The position numbers and the translations under genes are program-made. DNA of 61,074 nt from JBFWUM01 sp050247255 (GTDB lineage Bacteria; Acidobacteriota; Vicinamibacteria; Vicinamibacterales; UBA2999), in assembly GCA_050247255.1 (NCBI GenBank), contig JBFWUM010000026.1, forward strand, positions 1-61,074, read 5' to 3'. Under the pieces are notes generated by a model. The model saw only the letters and a program-made list of their open reading frames with translations, was not told the DNA's origin and ran no database searches. Below are positions 40,075 to 49,781 of the stretch, piece by piece; the stretch's first letter is position 1; each line of letters begins with the position of its first letter.

Positions 40075-41616
40075 TTATCTCCGAGGGCGGAACTGACGTT
40101 CCGCAACTACGTACATGAATAGCGTTACGGCAATGGCGACATACGCGATCAGGTCGCCGATGCGGGAGTAGAGCGTCCGCACCGTCAGGAAGCGGGCTTC
40201 GCCGACGAGCCCCACCTGCTCGAACAGCTCGGACCGCTCCACCGCCCGCCCGTACGGGTCGACGATGCCGCTGATGCCGGTGTTGGCGGCGCGCGCCAGG
40301 TAGCGCCCCTGCTCGATGGCGCGCATCGACGCCATGGCGAAGTGCTGGTACGGCGCCGAGGACTGGCCGTACCAGGCGTCGTTGGTAATGGTCGTCAGCA
40401 GCTCGCTGCCCTGCAGCACCGCGTCGCGCACCAGCGAGGGATACACGACTTCGTAGCAGATCGCGGTGCTCACCGGGTGCCCGTCCACCGGCAACAGCAC
40501 CATCGACGTGCCGGGGGCGAACTCGGCCAGGCTCTGCACGAGCGGCGAGACGAACGAGATCAGCGCCTTGCCCGGGATGTACTCGCCGAACGGCACGAGG
40601 TGAATCTTGCGATACACGCCAGCCGTCTCGCCGTCGGGCGAGACGAGGAATGCCGAGTTGAACATCCGCGGCGGCTGGCGCTCGATCTGGTCGCTGCCGA
40701 ACAGCAGCGGCACGCCGGTCTCGCGCGTCAGCGCGCGTATGGTCTCGCCCCCCTCGGCATGCTCCTCGAACATGAACGGCGTCGACGACTCGGGCCACAG
40801 CACGAACTCGGCGCCGCGGCGGGCGGCGTCGCGCGTCATCGCGATGTAGGTGGTGAAGATCCGGCGCGCCTCGGCCGGGTTCCACTTGTCCTCCTGGGCG
40901 ATGTTGCCCTGCAGCAGGCCGACCCGCACCGGCGTGCCCGAGCGCAGCAGCTCACCGCCCGCGATTCGCCAGGTTCCCCAGCCGGCGATCGCCGCGAGGA
41001 GGACGACTCCGCTGGCGATGGCGGTGACCTGGCCGCGCCCGCGCACCAGCACGGCGTAGGCGATCAGCGCGTTGATGGTGGCCACGAGCGCAGACAGACC
41101 ATAGACGCCCAGCAGGCTCGCCAGCTGCGCGACCGGCAGCATCGTCACCTGGCTGTTGCCGAGTGGCACCCATGGGAAGCCGCCAAACAGGACGCCGCGC
41201 AGGTACTCGGTGCCCATCCAGGCCGCCGGCGCCACGAGCAGGCCGGCGGCCCCCAGGCGCGCCACCATGCGCGCCGTCAGCACCGCGGTGAGCGCCGGGT
41301 AGAGCGCCATGTAGAGGGCCAGGAGGAGCATCGCGAACACCGCAATCGGCGTGGCAAGCCCGCCGAAGGTCGCGACGACCGTCCCCGTCCAGTAGATGGT
41401 CCCGATGAAGTAGACCAGCCCGGCGGCCAGGCCGTAGCCGAACGCGCGTGACGGCGCGACGCCCGGCAGCGGGCCTGGCCGGCCCCGCCAGCCGCTGATG
41501 GCCACCAGCAGCGGTACGAGCGCGATCCAGGCGAACGCCGGGGTGCCGTAGCGAGGAAAACTGAGCGCCAGCAGGGCGCCCGAAATGAGGGCAAGCAGCA
41601 GGTTCACGCGGCTCAA
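40075..41616 (-). CDS. lnt: apolipoprotein N-acyltransferase
   Basis: This 513-aa inner-membrane enzyme adds the third acyl chain to lipoproteins. About six or seven N-terminal helices precede a nitrilase-type periplasmic domain with Glu in LWPESSTPF, Lys in YRKIHLVPFGEY and Cys in AICYEVVYP. A last helix (VAIAVTLFMYVV) follows. The start is uncertain between TTG 41616 and GTG 41607. It fits with the lolC/E-lolD genes elsewhere in this window as part of the lipoprotein pathway. Confidence 0.94.
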   Translation of the reverse strand: MSRVNLLLALISGALLALSFPRYGTPAFAWIALVPLLVAISGWRGRPGPLPGVAPSRAFGYGLAAGLVYFIGTIYWTGTVVATFGGLATPIAVFAMLLLALYMALYPALTAVLTARMVARLGAAGLLVAPAAWMGTEYLRGVLFGGFPWVPLGNSQVTMLPVAQLASLLGVYGLSALVATINALIAYAVLVRGRGQVTAIASGVVLLAAIAGWGTWRIAGGELLRSGTPVRVGLLQGNIAQEDKWNPAEARRIFTTYIAMTRDAARRGAEFVLWPESSTPFMFEEHAEGGETIRALTRETGVPLLFGSDQIERQPPRMFNSAFLVSPDGETAGVYRKIHLVPFGEYIPGKALISFVSPLVQSLAEFAPGTSMVLLPVDGHPVSTAICYEVVYPSLVRDAVLQGSELLTTITNDAWYGQSSAPYQHFAMASMRAIEQGRYLARAANTGISGIVDPYGRAVERSELFEQVGLVGEARFLTVRTLYSRIGDLIAYVAIAVTLFMYVVAERQFRPRR

Positions 41617-41637
41617 CCGAGCGTATCATGCAGATGG

Positions 41638-41991
41638 ATGGACCTGTCGAAGCTGCGCGGCATCTGCGGCACCGGCGAGGGTTTCGACGAGGACCTGCTC
41701 GTGCAGCTGCTGGCCATGTTCCTGGCCGACAACCGCGAGCGGGTCGCCGCGCTTCGCTCCGCCGTCGAGGCCCACGACGTGGCGCAGACGCGGCGGGTCG
41801 CGCACACGCTGGGCGGCAGCGCCGGGACCGCCGGCGCCATGACCCTGTGCGGCATGGCGCGGGCCGTGGAATCGCTCGCCGTCGACGGGAAGCTGCCCGA
41901 CCCGGCGGCTGTCACCGCGATCGAAGCCGAGTTCGCGCGCGTCGAGGCGGTAATGCGGACCAGCTACCCCGCTATCAACCCGACGGCCTGA
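41638..41991 (+). CDS. HPt-domain phosphotransfer protein
   Basis: This 117-aa stand-alone histidine-phosphotransfer domain has RRVAHTLGGSAGTAGA, with the phospho-acceptor His56. It would pass phosphate between a hybrid kinase and a response regulator; the single-domain regulator at 43086-43496 is a possible partner nearby (inference). A TATCAT lies 8 nt before the ATG and there is no ribosome site. Confidence 0.88.
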   Translation: MDLSKLRGICGTGEGFDEDLLVQLLAMFLADNRERVAALRSAVEAHDVAQTRRVAHTLGGSAGTAGAMTLCGMARAVESLAVDGKLPDPAAVTAIEAEFARVEAVMRTSYPAINPTA

Positions 41992-42012
41992 TCGCGCGGC
42001 AATCATCCTGCT

Positions 42013-42411
42013 ATGGACGCGCCCACTCCCTCATCGCCACGGGATCAGCTTGCCGCGCTGCGCCTGCCGCTGCTCGATCTCCACAAGCGGCTGCTCGACG
42101 CCGAGCGGAGGATGTATGAACTGGCCCACGGACGGGTCTCAGCCGGCGAACTCCTCAACCTGGCGTTGCAGGACCCGCAATTCGCGTGGCTGCATCCGAT
42201 CTCGGAGCTCATCGTGCGGATCGACGAGCTCATCGCCCTCGACGACCTGCCGGATCAGCAGGACGTGGCCTTCATCGCCGAGCGGATCCGTGCGCTGCTG
42301 GTGCCCTCGGCGTCCGGCAGCGCCGCCGAGCAGCGATACGACCGGGCCATTCAAAACGACCCGGCCGTACTGCTCGCGCACCGCGCCGTGATGCAGGCGC
42401 TGCCGCGGTAG
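42013..42411 (+). CDS. conserved protein of unknown function
   Basis: This 132-aa soluble helical protein has L-L-D-L-H-K-R-L-L-D-A-E-R-R-M-Y-E early and then LLNLALQDPQFAWLHPISELIVRIDELI. The second block is characteristic of a conserved small family found in several Gram-negative phyla with no known role. It lies 21 nt after the HPt gene, on the same strand, and its stop abuts the stop of the convergent gene. Possibly a co-expressed signalling accessory; no evidence for a specific function. Confidence 0.7.
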   Translation: MDAPTPSSPRDQLAALRLPLLDLHKRLLDAERRMYELAHGRVSAGELLNLALQDPQFAWLHPISELIVRIDELIALDDLPDQQDVAFIAERIRALLVPSASGSAAEQRYDRAIQNDPAVLLAHRAVMQALPR

Positions 42412-42960
42412 TTAGTTACACGGTTCGCTGCTGGACGACGCGCGCACCGACATGACGTCGATCTCGCGCAATTCCAGGTCGTTGCTGAGCGGCGCATTCG
42501 CCGTCGGACCGCCGGCCTGGGCGCTGTCCTGGGCCTTCAACATGCCGGAGATCTCCACCCGGCGGCCGACGAAGCGGGCCGCTTCGCCTTCCGCGTCGCC
42601 CGACAGCTCAAAGGCCGTCGCCGCCGCGCCCGTCGTGCCGACCGCGCGCCCGCCGGCCGCGCCGCCGCCCATCATCGCGTTGGTCAGCACGAACTCGTTG
42701 CCGGTGCCGACGCCGGTGCTCGCTGCGCCGCCGCGGCCGGCATCCTGCGTCCGCCGGAAATCCGCCTCACGAACGATGCAGCCACTCACCGTGACCTGCT
42801 GCTCAGCGGCGGCGCCCGCCTGCGCGCGGGTCGTCGGCTGCTGCGGCTCCTGCTGGGTCGTTGGCCGCTGTGTTGTCGTCGGGTTCTGCGGAGTTGCCTG
42901 CCCGAACGCGACCATTCCAGCGGCCGCGACACAGACCGCCGTTGCACTCATGACTCTCAT
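42412..42960 (-). CDS. secreted protein with possible OB-type fold, unknown function
   Basis: ATG 42960 is preferred over one 18 nt upstream because GGAGGG sits 8 nt before it. The 182-aa product has a signal peptide (to about AFGQ) and a Thr/Gln/Pro-rich linker. The core has VTVSGCIVREADF and FVGRRVEISGML strands interrupted by Gly/Ala-rich loops. The paired 'V-x-G-C-I / V-x-I-S-G' strands suggest a small beta barrel. No function assigned. Confidence 0.6.
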   Translation of the reverse strand: MRVMSATAVCVAAAGMVAFGQATPQNPTTTQRPTTQQEPQQPTTRAQAGAAAEQQVTVSGCIVREADFRRTQDAGRGGAASTGVGTGNEFVLTNAMMGGGAAGGRAVGTTGAAATAFELSGDAEGEAARFVGRRVEISGMLKAQDSAQAGGPTANAPLSNDLELREIDVMSVRASSSSEPCN

Positions 42961-43085
42961 GCGATTTCCCTCCATCACTGACTCGAGTCCGCGTCGAGTG
43001 GTGCAAGGGCAAGGCCCGCGGTCCTGAACTTTTTTGCAATGGTCGAGCTTTTACGGGAGATTTTCGTTCTATCCTTCCGCCAGTC

Positions 43086-43496
43086 TTGAACAAGCCGTCA
43101 CCACCTTTCGATCAGCATGGTTTCGTCCTGCTGATCGACGACGATCACGACTCGCTCGAGATCTTCCGTCAGACACTGGAGTGGGCAGGGCTTGAGGTCC
43201 GTACCGCGCGCAGCGGCCGCGAGGGCCTGCGTCTCGCCGCGAGCGATCCCCCGGGTGTGGCCTTCATCGACCTTCACATGCCGGAAATGGACGGCGTCGA
43301 GGTGTTGCGGAAGCTTCGTACAGACCCGCGCACCCAGGCGGTGGCAGCCGTTGCGTTGACGGGGCTCCCCGAGCTCCTCGATGAGATCACCGACGTCCGG
43401 TTCGACTGGGTGCTGACCAAGCCGGTCCCTCCGGATCAGCTGATCAAGGTCGCCAAGACGCTGGTGGTCACGGCGCACATCGACCCCGCCGGGTAG
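43086..43496 (+). CDS. single-domain response regulator
   Basis: This 136-aa receiver domain has the acidic pocket D18-D19-D20, phospho-acceptor Asp62 in FIDLHMPEMDG, Thr92 and Lys112 (T-K-P). No output domain. The start is TTG 43086, with no ATG in frame. Such stand-alone receivers usually work in phosphorelays or bind partner proteins; the HPt protein 1.1 kb upstream is a candidate partner. Confidence 0.88.
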   Translation: MNKPSPPFDQHGFVLLIDDDHDSLEIFRQTLEWAGLEVRTARSGREGLRLAASDPPGVAFIDLHMPEMDGVEVLRKLRTDPRTQAVAAVALTGLPELLDEITDVRFDWVLTKPVPPDQLIKVAKTLVVTAHIDPAG

Positions 43497-43512
43497 CTTC
43501 CGTCACAAAACG

Positions 43513-43546
43513 AAAAGGCCGCGCTCCCCAGGGAGCGCGGCCTTTT
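43513..43546. terminator. bidirectional rho-independent terminator
   Basis: A perfect 12-bp stem GGCCGCGCTCCC / GGGAGCGCGGCC with a 2-nt gap is flanked by AAAA and TTTT, so it terminates both ways. It serves the response-regulator gene and the convergent DUF1552 gene. Confidence 0.9.
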
Positions 43547-43575
43547 CCGTGTACGCCTTTTTCGTTGAACGTGGG

Positions 43576-43593
43576 GGCCGGCTTCAGCCGGCC
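43576..43593. repeat. palindrome GGCCGGC-TTCA-GCCGGCC, copy 2
   Basis: Identical 18-mer to 19829-19846, 4 bp beyond the DUF1552 stop codon. The orientation relative to the adjacent minus-strand gene end is the same in both copies. Confidence 0.8.
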
Positions 43594-43597
43594 CTCA

Positions 43598-44923
43598 TCA
43601 CAGCCGGAAGATGTCCCAGCTGTAGCCGATCTGATTGATCTCGACGCCAGCCAGTCCGGCCATGCCGAGCAGCAGGTTAGCCGTCGGCTCCTCGTTCTTC
43701 TCGTCGCCGACGAGGTGACGGTTGCCCTTCAGCCGGCCGTTGGCGCCGCCAACGAGCAGGGCCGGCGCGTTGGACCGCTCGTGGACGTTGCCGTTGCTCA
43801 TGCCCGCGCCGAAGTACAGGAGCGTGTGGTCGAGCAGCGTACCGTCGCCGTCCGGGGTCTCCGACAGCTTGGCCACGAACTCCGCCATCTTGGCAATCTG
43901 GTAGGTGCCGATCTTCGCGTACTTCGCCATCGTCTCCGGGTTGTTGGCGTGGTGCGAGATCGTGTGGTGCGCTTCCGGCACGCCGATGTGGGCGTAGCTG
44001 CGGCTGCTCGCCTCGTGTCCCGTGAGGAACGTGAACACACGGCTGAGGTCGGCCTGATACGCCAGGTGCATCAGGTTGTAGGTCACCGTCATGTGGTCGT
44101 CGAAGAACTCGGGGATCCCGATCGGGGCGTCGGCCTCGGCGAGATTGGCCATCCGGCTCTCCATGCGCTCCAGCTGCTGTTCCACGGCGCGGACGTTCGA
44201 CAGGTACTCATCGAGGATCCGGTTGTCGGCCGGGCCGAGCGAGGCCTTCAGCTGCTGCGTCTCCTGCAGGACCGAGTCGAGCATGCTCTGCTTGGTCTTG
44301 AGGTTGGCGATGCGCTGCTGCGCCGTCCCGGTCTCGCCGAACAGGCGCTCGAAGGTGACGCGCGGGTTCACGGCCACCGGCAGCGGCGTCGTGTCATCGC
44401 GCCACGACAGGGCGTTGAAGAACGCGCACGGGTAGCCATCGCAGGCGCCGGCGGTCGTGCCCATGTCCTCGGTGCCGACTTCGAGCGACCGCAGCGGCGT
44501 GTCGCCGGCAACCTTGTCGGCGATGTACTGGTCAACCGTCTTGTTCGAGATCAGCTTGGTGAAGTCGCCGCCCTCGCCCGCCGGGCCGACGCCGTTCAGC
44601 CACGCGGCGCTGGCGCCGAGGTGAATCGAGCCGTTGGGCGCGCGGAGCTTGCTGACCACGACGACGTTGTCGCGGAACGGCTCCATCGGCTTCATCACCT
44701 GCTTGAACTCGAAGTCCGAGCCGGGGGTGTCGGGCACCCAGAAGTCGGGATGGATCCCGTTCGGCACGTAGACCGCGCCGAAGCGGAACGCCGGGTTGGC
44801 GGCCGTGCGCGCCTGCGCAGTGGCCGCCGGCACCATGGCATCGAGCAGCGGCAGCGCCACCGTGGCGCCGAAGCTGCCAAGCAGGAACGTGCGCCGGGAC
44901 AAGTGCTTCTTCGTAATGAACAT
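43598..44923 (-). CDS. DUF1552 Tat-exported protein
   Basis: This 441-aa protein has a twin-arginine signal S-R-R-T-F-L-L-G (residues 9-16) and a hydrophobic run ending near TAQA. The body matches the DUF1552 family (VYVPNGIHPDFW, EDMGTTAGACDGYPC, SYAHIGVPEAHHTISHH). Genes of this family almost always sit next to a DUF1592/DUF1588/DUF1585 cytochrome-like protein, as here (9 nt). The pair is common in Planctomycetes and Acidobacteria; their reaction is unknown. Confidence 0.93.
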   Translation of the reverse strand: MFITKKHLSRRTFLLGSFGATVALPLLDAMVPAATAQARTAANPAFRFGAVYVPNGIHPDFWVPDTPGSDFEFKQVMKPMEPFRDNVVVVSKLRAPNGSIHLGASAAWLNGVGPAGEGGDFTKLISNKTVDQYIADKVAGDTPLRSLEVGTEDMGTTAGACDGYPCAFFNALSWRDDTTPLPVAVNPRVTFERLFGETGTAQQRIANLKTKQSMLDSVLQETQQLKASLGPADNRILDEYLSNVRAVEQQLERMESRMANLAEADAPIGIPEFFDDHMTVTYNLMHLAYQADLSRVFTFLTGHEASSRSYAHIGVPEAHHTISHHANNPETMAKYAKIGTYQIAKMAEFVAKLSETPDGDGTLLDHTLLYFGAGMSNGNVHERSNAPALLVGGANGRLKGNRHLVGDEKNEEPTANLLLGMAGLAGVEINQIGYSWDIFRL

Positions 44924-44931
44924 AGCGACGG

Positions 44932-47442
44932 CTACTCCAGTCTCGTTGAGGCTTGCAGCGATTCCCCGGTGGTCGGCCCCTGTTTCGTGCGCATCTGGAA
45001 CGGGGCGCTTTCAACAATGCCCTGGATGACGGTCAGGAACCGGAAGTCATCGCGGGCGGCGTTACGAAGGATGCCGCGGACAACGGCCATGTCCGACGGT
45101 TCGAGGCCGCGGCCGAGCGCGTAGATCAGCATGCGCTCGGTGACGTTGCCGACGAAGGCCTCGCGAGCGGGGCCCACGAGCCAGTTGCGGAGATCGGCGG
45201 GACCGTTCACCTGCGTGCCATCGGCCAGCACGGACGCGCTGTCCACCTTGTTGCCGTCCTCGGTGGTCTCACGCCACTGCCCGACCGCGTTGAAGTTCTC
45301 GAGCGAGAACCCGAGCGGATCGATGCTGCGGTGGCACGAGGCGCACACCGGGTTGCGGCGGTGCTGCTCGACGCGCTGCCGGACGGAGCGCGGCGTCGCG
45401 GCCGGCGCGCTCTCGTCGAGTGCCGGCACGTTCGGCGGCGGCACCGGTTCCGCCTGGCCCATCAGCGCGGTCAGGATGAACTTGCCGCGGATGACGGGCG
45501 ACGTGCGCGTCGCGACCGACGTGACCGACAGCAGGCTGCCCTGGCCGAGCAGGCCGCGGCGGTAGTCCTCGGTCACCTCGACGCGGCGGAAGCGATCGCC
45601 GTAGATGCCCGTCACGCCGTAGTGCTTCGCCAGCCGCTCGTTCATGAACGTGTAGTTGGCGGTCAGCAACTCCGTCACCGGCCGGTTCTCGCGGACAACG
45701 CTGGCGAAGAACAGCTCCGTCTCGCGGCGGAACGCCTTGCGTACGTTGTCGTCGAAGTGCGGGAACATCAGCAGGTCGGGCGACACCTTGGCCTCGAGGC
45801 TGCGCAGCTGCAGCCACTGGCCGGCGAATGAGTTCATGAAGGCGTCGGCCTTCGGATCCTCGACCATCCGCTTCACCTGCGCCGCCAGCACGCCCGGCTG
45901 CCGCAGCCGGTTCTGCGCGGCAAGGTTCAGCAGCGTGTCGTCCGGGATGCTACTCCACAGGAAGAACGACAGGCGCGAGGCCAGCTCGATGTCGCTGATG
46001 CGGTGCGCGGCACCGGCGGCCAGCGTCTCGGGGCTGCGCTCGACGCGATACAGGAACGACGGGCTCGCCAGGATGCGGGCGACGCCGGCGCGGATGCCCG
46101 CGTCGAAGTCACCGCCGTCCTCGCGCGCGTTGCTGTAGAACGCCATCGGCGCGGCGATGTCCGCGGCGGTCACCGGACGCCGGAACGCGCGGCGGCTGAG
46201 CGTCGAGAAGATCCGCTCCGCGCACGGCGTCTCGGCCGCCGCCGACGCCGGCGTGCAAACGAAGACGCGGTCGCGGCTCGGGGTGTCGCTGACCCCCTTC
46301 ACGTTGTACGGCCCCTCGATCGCCACGAACTTCAGCTTCGGCAGGCCGGTGACCATGTGCACTTCCTGGCTCTCGCGCTGGGTCGGCATCCACACCGACT
46401 GGTTCTGGTGCGGCTTCTCGACCCAGGTAAAGCCCACTTCGTGCACGCCGGCGGTGATGAACTGCCGGTACGTCATGCGGCCGTCAATCACCGGGCGCGT
46501 CCGGGTGATGTCCTGCCCGTTGACCTCGTGATCGAGCGGCCCGCCGATTGGCGCCGTGTAGATCTGCTCGCCGTCGAGCGTGATGACGAACTCGTTCGGC
46601 TCGTCCCAGCCCTCGACGCCGTGCAGCCCTTCGATGACCGCCCAGATCAGGCGGCCCTTGAGGTCGTACTCGGCATCCGCCGGGAAGTAGTGCCGGATCA
46701 GCACGCCGCCTCGGGTGCCGAGCGGCAGGCCCGGGACGCGTTCCTTCTGCGAGTGCTCCAGGCTGATCGGGAACGTCGCGGCACCAGGCGCCACGGTCGG
46801 GTCGCCGATGGCCATCGTGCTCACGCGCAACGCTGCCGCCAGGTAGCGCTCGAGCAGCAGCGGCGAGGTCTTCAGCGAGGTCGCGATGTTGTCGAAGCCG
46901 AACTCGCCGCCGTCGCTCGGCAGCATGTCGGTGGCGTCGAACTCGACGTCGAGCAGGTCGCGCACCGCGTTGGCGTACTCGGTGCGGTTCAACCGGTGGG
47001 CGACGAAGGTGCCCGGATTCCGGGCGGGCTGTGCCGCCTCATCGAGCTCGGCGATCAGGTAGCCGGTGAACTCGCGAATCGCCTCGGCGCCCGGGTGCGG
47101 CATGCCCTGCGGCGGCATCGCGCCAATCCCGAGTTTGCGGACGACACGCTCCCAGACCGCGGCATCCTTCGCCACGTTGTTCACGTCGAGGCCGTCCAGC
47201 CGCAGCGGGTTGGCCGCCGGGGTGTTCGACCGCGCGTTGTGGCAGCCGACACAGTACTTCTGGACCATCTGCGTGTGGTCCTGCGCCGTGCGCGCGGCCG
47301 CCGGCTGGGCAGCTGCCCGAGCGGCGGGCGCCTGCGCCGCCGCGGCGGCCGGACGCGCCGGGGCGGTCGGGGCCTGGCTCGCCATCATCCCGGCGCCGAC
47401 GGCGGCCCAGGCGATAGCGGCGGTGATGATCAGTTTCTTCAT
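44932..47442 (-). CDS. DUF1587/1592/1588/1585 protein with heme-binding motif
   Basis: This 836-aa secreted protein has a signal peptide, an Ala/Pro linker, and a cytochrome-c motif C64-V-G-C-H68 followed by NPLRLDGLDVNNVAKDA (Planctomycete-type cytochrome). DUF1587, DUF1592 (ASRLSFFLWSSIPDD), DUF1588 (a second C-x2-C-H in CASCHRSIDPLGFSLENF) and DUF1585 (LIYALGRGLEPSDMAVV) follow in order. It is probably a periplasmic redox protein acting with the DUF1552 product. Substrate unknown. Confidence 0.93.
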   Translation of the reverse strand: MKKLIITAAIAWAAVGAGMMASQAPTAPARPAAAAAQAPAARAAAQPAAARTAQDHTQMVQKYCVGCHNARSNTPAANPLRLDGLDVNNVAKDAAVWERVVRKLGIGAMPPQGMPHPGAEAIREFTGYLIAELDEAAQPARNPGTFVAHRLNRTEYANAVRDLLDVEFDATDMLPSDGGEFGFDNIATSLKTSPLLLERYLAAALRVSTMAIGDPTVAPGAATFPISLEHSQKERVPGLPLGTRGGVLIRHYFPADAEYDLKGRLIWAVIEGLHGVEGWDEPNEFVITLDGEQIYTAPIGGPLDHEVNGQDITRTRPVIDGRMTYRQFITAGVHEVGFTWVEKPHQNQSVWMPTQRESQEVHMVTGLPKLKFVAIEGPYNVKGVSDTPSRDRVFVCTPASAAAETPCAERIFSTLSRRAFRRPVTAADIAAPMAFYSNAREDGGDFDAGIRAGVARILASPSFLYRVERSPETLAAGAAHRISDIELASRLSFFLWSSIPDDTLLNLAAQNRLRQPGVLAAQVKRMVEDPKADAFMNSFAGQWLQLRSLEAKVSPDLLMFPHFDDNVRKAFRRETELFFASVVRENRPVTELLTANYTFMNERLAKHYGVTGIYGDRFRRVEVTEDYRRGLLGQGSLLSVTSVATRTSPVIRGKFILTALMGQAEPVPPPNVPALDESAPAATPRSVRQRVEQHRRNPVCASCHRSIDPLGFSLENFNAVGQWRETTEDGNKVDSASVLADGTQVNGPADLRNWLVGPAREAFVGNVTERMLIYALGRGLEPSDMAVVRGILRNAARDDFRFLTVIQGIVESAPFQMRTKQGPTTGESLQASTRLE

Positions 47443-47446
47443 GCCC

Positions 47447-49015
47447 CTACTTCCCTCCCATCAACTCGCGGATCAGCGCCACGGTGTCCTCGGGCTCGGC
47501 CTTCGACACAGGCACCTCGCCAGTCGCCGCCATGGCCGCCAGCTCCTCGCGCGAGACCTCTTCGCCGGCCTTCTTCTTGGCCACGGCCTCCTCGGCGATA
47601 TCGAGCGGCAGCTGCCCGGTCCAGTTGTAGACCTCGAAATCCGCCCCGCCCGCGGCGAGGACCTTGATCATCTCGAGGTCGTTGCGCTCCGCCGCCATGT
47701 GCAGCACGGTGTTGCCGTCGTCGTCGTTCTGGACGTTGGGGTCGGCGCCCGCATCGAGCAGCACCTTCACCGCATCGATCGGCTCGCGGCTGCCCGGCTC
47801 GCGCCACTCCGGCTTCCAGTTGCGGGTGAACCCGGGGCCACCGCCGAGCGGATAACCACGGCCACCCACCGAGGCAGCCACCAGCGGCGGGCGCGGGGCG
47901 CCGCCGCGCGCGCCGGCGGGCGGCGACCAGGTCATGTCGCCCTTCGACGCGAGAATCTTGAGCACTTCGACATCCGATGCCACGGCCGCGCGATAGAACG
48001 GCGAGGAGTTGTGGTTGTCGCCGGTGCCGAGCGAGTAGGAGTGCAGCGCGCCCCGGAACGGCTTGTTCGGGTCGGCGCCCATGGCCAGCAGCTTGTTGAT
48101 CAGGTCGATGCTGGTCAGCGTGTTCGGGAAGTCCCAACGCAGCAGGCCGCCGTCACGCAGCCGCATGTCGGTGGTGCCGTCGTGCCAGTCGACCGCGAAG
48201 TAGAGTGCCCCGTCGTTCGGGTCGGCCCCCATGTCGAGCAGTTTCGCCGCCAGGTCGAGCCGGTCGTTGACGATGGCGATGATCGTGGCGGTCGCCCCGT
48301 CACCGTTCTTCGCGTTGATGTCGGCACCGCCCTTGACCAGCGCCTCGACCACGTCCTCGTTGCCGTTGCGGACCGCCCACATCAGCGGCGTGAAGCCGCC
48401 GGTCGGGTGGTCGCCGTGCCGGCGCTGCGTCAGCGCCGTTTCCTTCGCCTTCAGGTTCGGGTTCGCGCCCGCCTCGAGCAACGCCTGCACGACGTTCAGG
48501 TGGCCCTCACTCGCCGCCCACATCAGTGCCGACTGCTCCTGGTATTCGTCGGTCTCGTTGACATCGGCGCCGCGGGCCAGCAGCAGGCGCACCGCTTCGA
48601 CCTTGCCCGACCGGGCGGCGGCCATCAGCGGCGTCTCCCCCTCGGGGTGGGCCAGCGTCGGGTTGGCGCCAGCGGTCAGCAGCGCTTCGACGATGGCCGT
48701 CTCGCCCGTGCGCGCCGCCTGCAGCAGCGGCGTCACGCCGTAGCGGTTGGCCGTATCGACCTTCGCGCCGGCGGCGACGAGCGCGCGCGTCATCTCGAGG
48801 TCGGCGTTGTACACCGCCCACAACAGCGCCGTGGAGCCGTCGCGTTCGGCGGCATTCACGTCGGCCCGCGCGGCAATCAGCCGGCGCACCGCGGCGTTGT
48901 CACCCGCCCGGGCGGCCGCGATCACGCGGGCGTCCGAGGCACTCTGCATGGACGCGGTCGTACCCATCGCGCCCACCAACACCAGCATTCCTACCCAGAC
49001 CAGTCCATGTCGCAT
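47447..49015 (-). CDS. secreted ankyrin-repeat protein
   Basis: ATG 49015 has GGGAG about 9 nt upstream and gives 522 aa with a signal peptide (MRHGLVWVGMLVLVGAMG). About ten ankyrin repeats follow, each with a G-x-T-x-L-x-x-A core. Repeats 1-6 are regular. A divergent central part (DWHDGTTDMRLRDGG) and a Gly-rich insertion (GARGGAPRPPLVAA) precede the final repeats. It lies 4 nt before the DUF1592 gene, so ankyrin-DUF1592-DUF1552 form one operon. It may scaffold the other two in the periplasm (inference). Confidence 0.9.
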   Translation of the reverse strand: MRHGLVWVGMLVLVGAMGTTASMQSASDARVIAAARAGDNAAVRRLIAARADVNAAERDGSTALLWAVYNADLEMTRALVAAGAKVDTANRYGVTPLLQAARTGETAIVEALLTAGANPTLAHPEGETPLMAAARSGKVEAVRLLLARGADVNETDEYQEQSALMWAASEGHLNVVQALLEAGANPNLKAKETALTQRRHGDHPTGGFTPLMWAVRNGNEDVVEALVKGGADINAKNGDGATATIIAIVNDRLDLAAKLLDMGADPNDGALYFAVDWHDGTTDMRLRDGGLLRWDFPNTLTSIDLINKLLAMGADPNKPFRGALHSYSLGTGDNHNSSPFYRAAVASDVEVLKILASKGDMTWSPPAGARGGAPRPPLVAASVGGRGYPLGGGPGFTRNWKPEWREPGSREPIDAVKVLLDAGADPNVQNDDDGNTVLHMAAERNDLEMIKVLAAGGADFEVYNWTGQLPLDIAEEAVAKKKAGEEVSREELAAMAATGEVPVSKAEPEDTVALIRELMGGK

Positions 49016-49102
49016 GCGTCTGACTCCCCGTCCAACGGACCATGAACCTACCAGCCCTGAATGAAGCCTCCATGAAGCCGCTCCAGCCTCATCAAATCCG
49101 GC

Positions 49103-49115
49103 TAAACTGTAGGAT
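49103..49115 (+). promoter_or_regulatory. -10 element of the two-component operon
   Basis: TAAACT (49103-49108) ends 7 nt before ATG 49116. AGGAT directly before the ATG is too near to act as a normal ribosome site. The transcript is likely leaderless. Confidence 0.4.
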
Positions 49116-49781
49116 ATGCGCCTCTTAGTGGTCGAAGACGAAGCCGACCTCGCGGACACCCTGCAGAAGGCCCTGACCGAGGAATCGTTCGCCGTGGACG
49201 TCGCCGGCGACGGTGAAGAGGGACTCTTCAAGCTCAGTGACATCCCGTACGACGCGGCCATCCTCGACGTGATGCTGCCGGGCATGGACGGGTGGACGGT
49301 GCTGGAGAACGTCCGGGCCCGCGGGGTGCGGACGCCGGTGCTGATGCTGACCGCCCGGGACATGGTCGAGGACCGCGTGCGCGGCCTCAACCTGGGCGCC
49401 GACGACTACCTCGTGAAGCCGTTCGCGCTGACCGAGCTCGTGGCGCGCGTCCACGCCATCATCCGGCGCGCATACGGCAGCCCGGCGCCGCGGCTGACGC
49501 TGGGCGACGTCGTCATCGACACCGCCGCCAAGCGCGTCCAGCGCAACGGCGCGATCGTCGAGCTGACGGCGCGCGAATACGCCATCCTCGAGATCCTCGC
49601 GCAAGCCCGGGGCCGCCTCGTCTCACGGGCGATGCTGTGCGAGCACCTCTACAACGAGGACGTCGACATTGCCTCGAACGTCGTCGATGTGCACATCGCC
49701 GCGCTGCGCAAAAAGCTCGGCCCGGAATTGATCAAGACCCGCCGCGGCGAGGGCTACATCATCGAGCCGTCCGAGCCGTAA
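49116..49781 (+). CDS. OmpR-family response regulator
   Basis: This 221-aa protein has a receiver domain with Asp51 in ILDVMLPGMDG and Lys in DDYLVKPF, and a winged-helix DNA-binding domain. The domain has ELTAREYAILEILAQARGRL and VVDVHIAALRKKLG. It is the first gene of an operon with a secreted protein and a sensor kinase. Its target genes are unknown; the CDF transporter directly after the kinase is the nearest candidate. Confidence 0.95.
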   Translation: MRLLVVEDEADLADTLQKALTEESFAVDVAGDGEEGLFKLSDIPYDAAILDVMLPGMDGWTVLENVRARGVRTPVLMLTARDMVEDRVRGLNLGADDYLVKPFALTELVARVHAIIRRAYGSPAPRLTLGDVVIDTAAKRVQRNGAIVELTAREYAILEILAQARGRLVSRAMLCEHLYNEDVDIASNVVDVHIAALRKKLGPELIKTRRGEGYIIEPSEP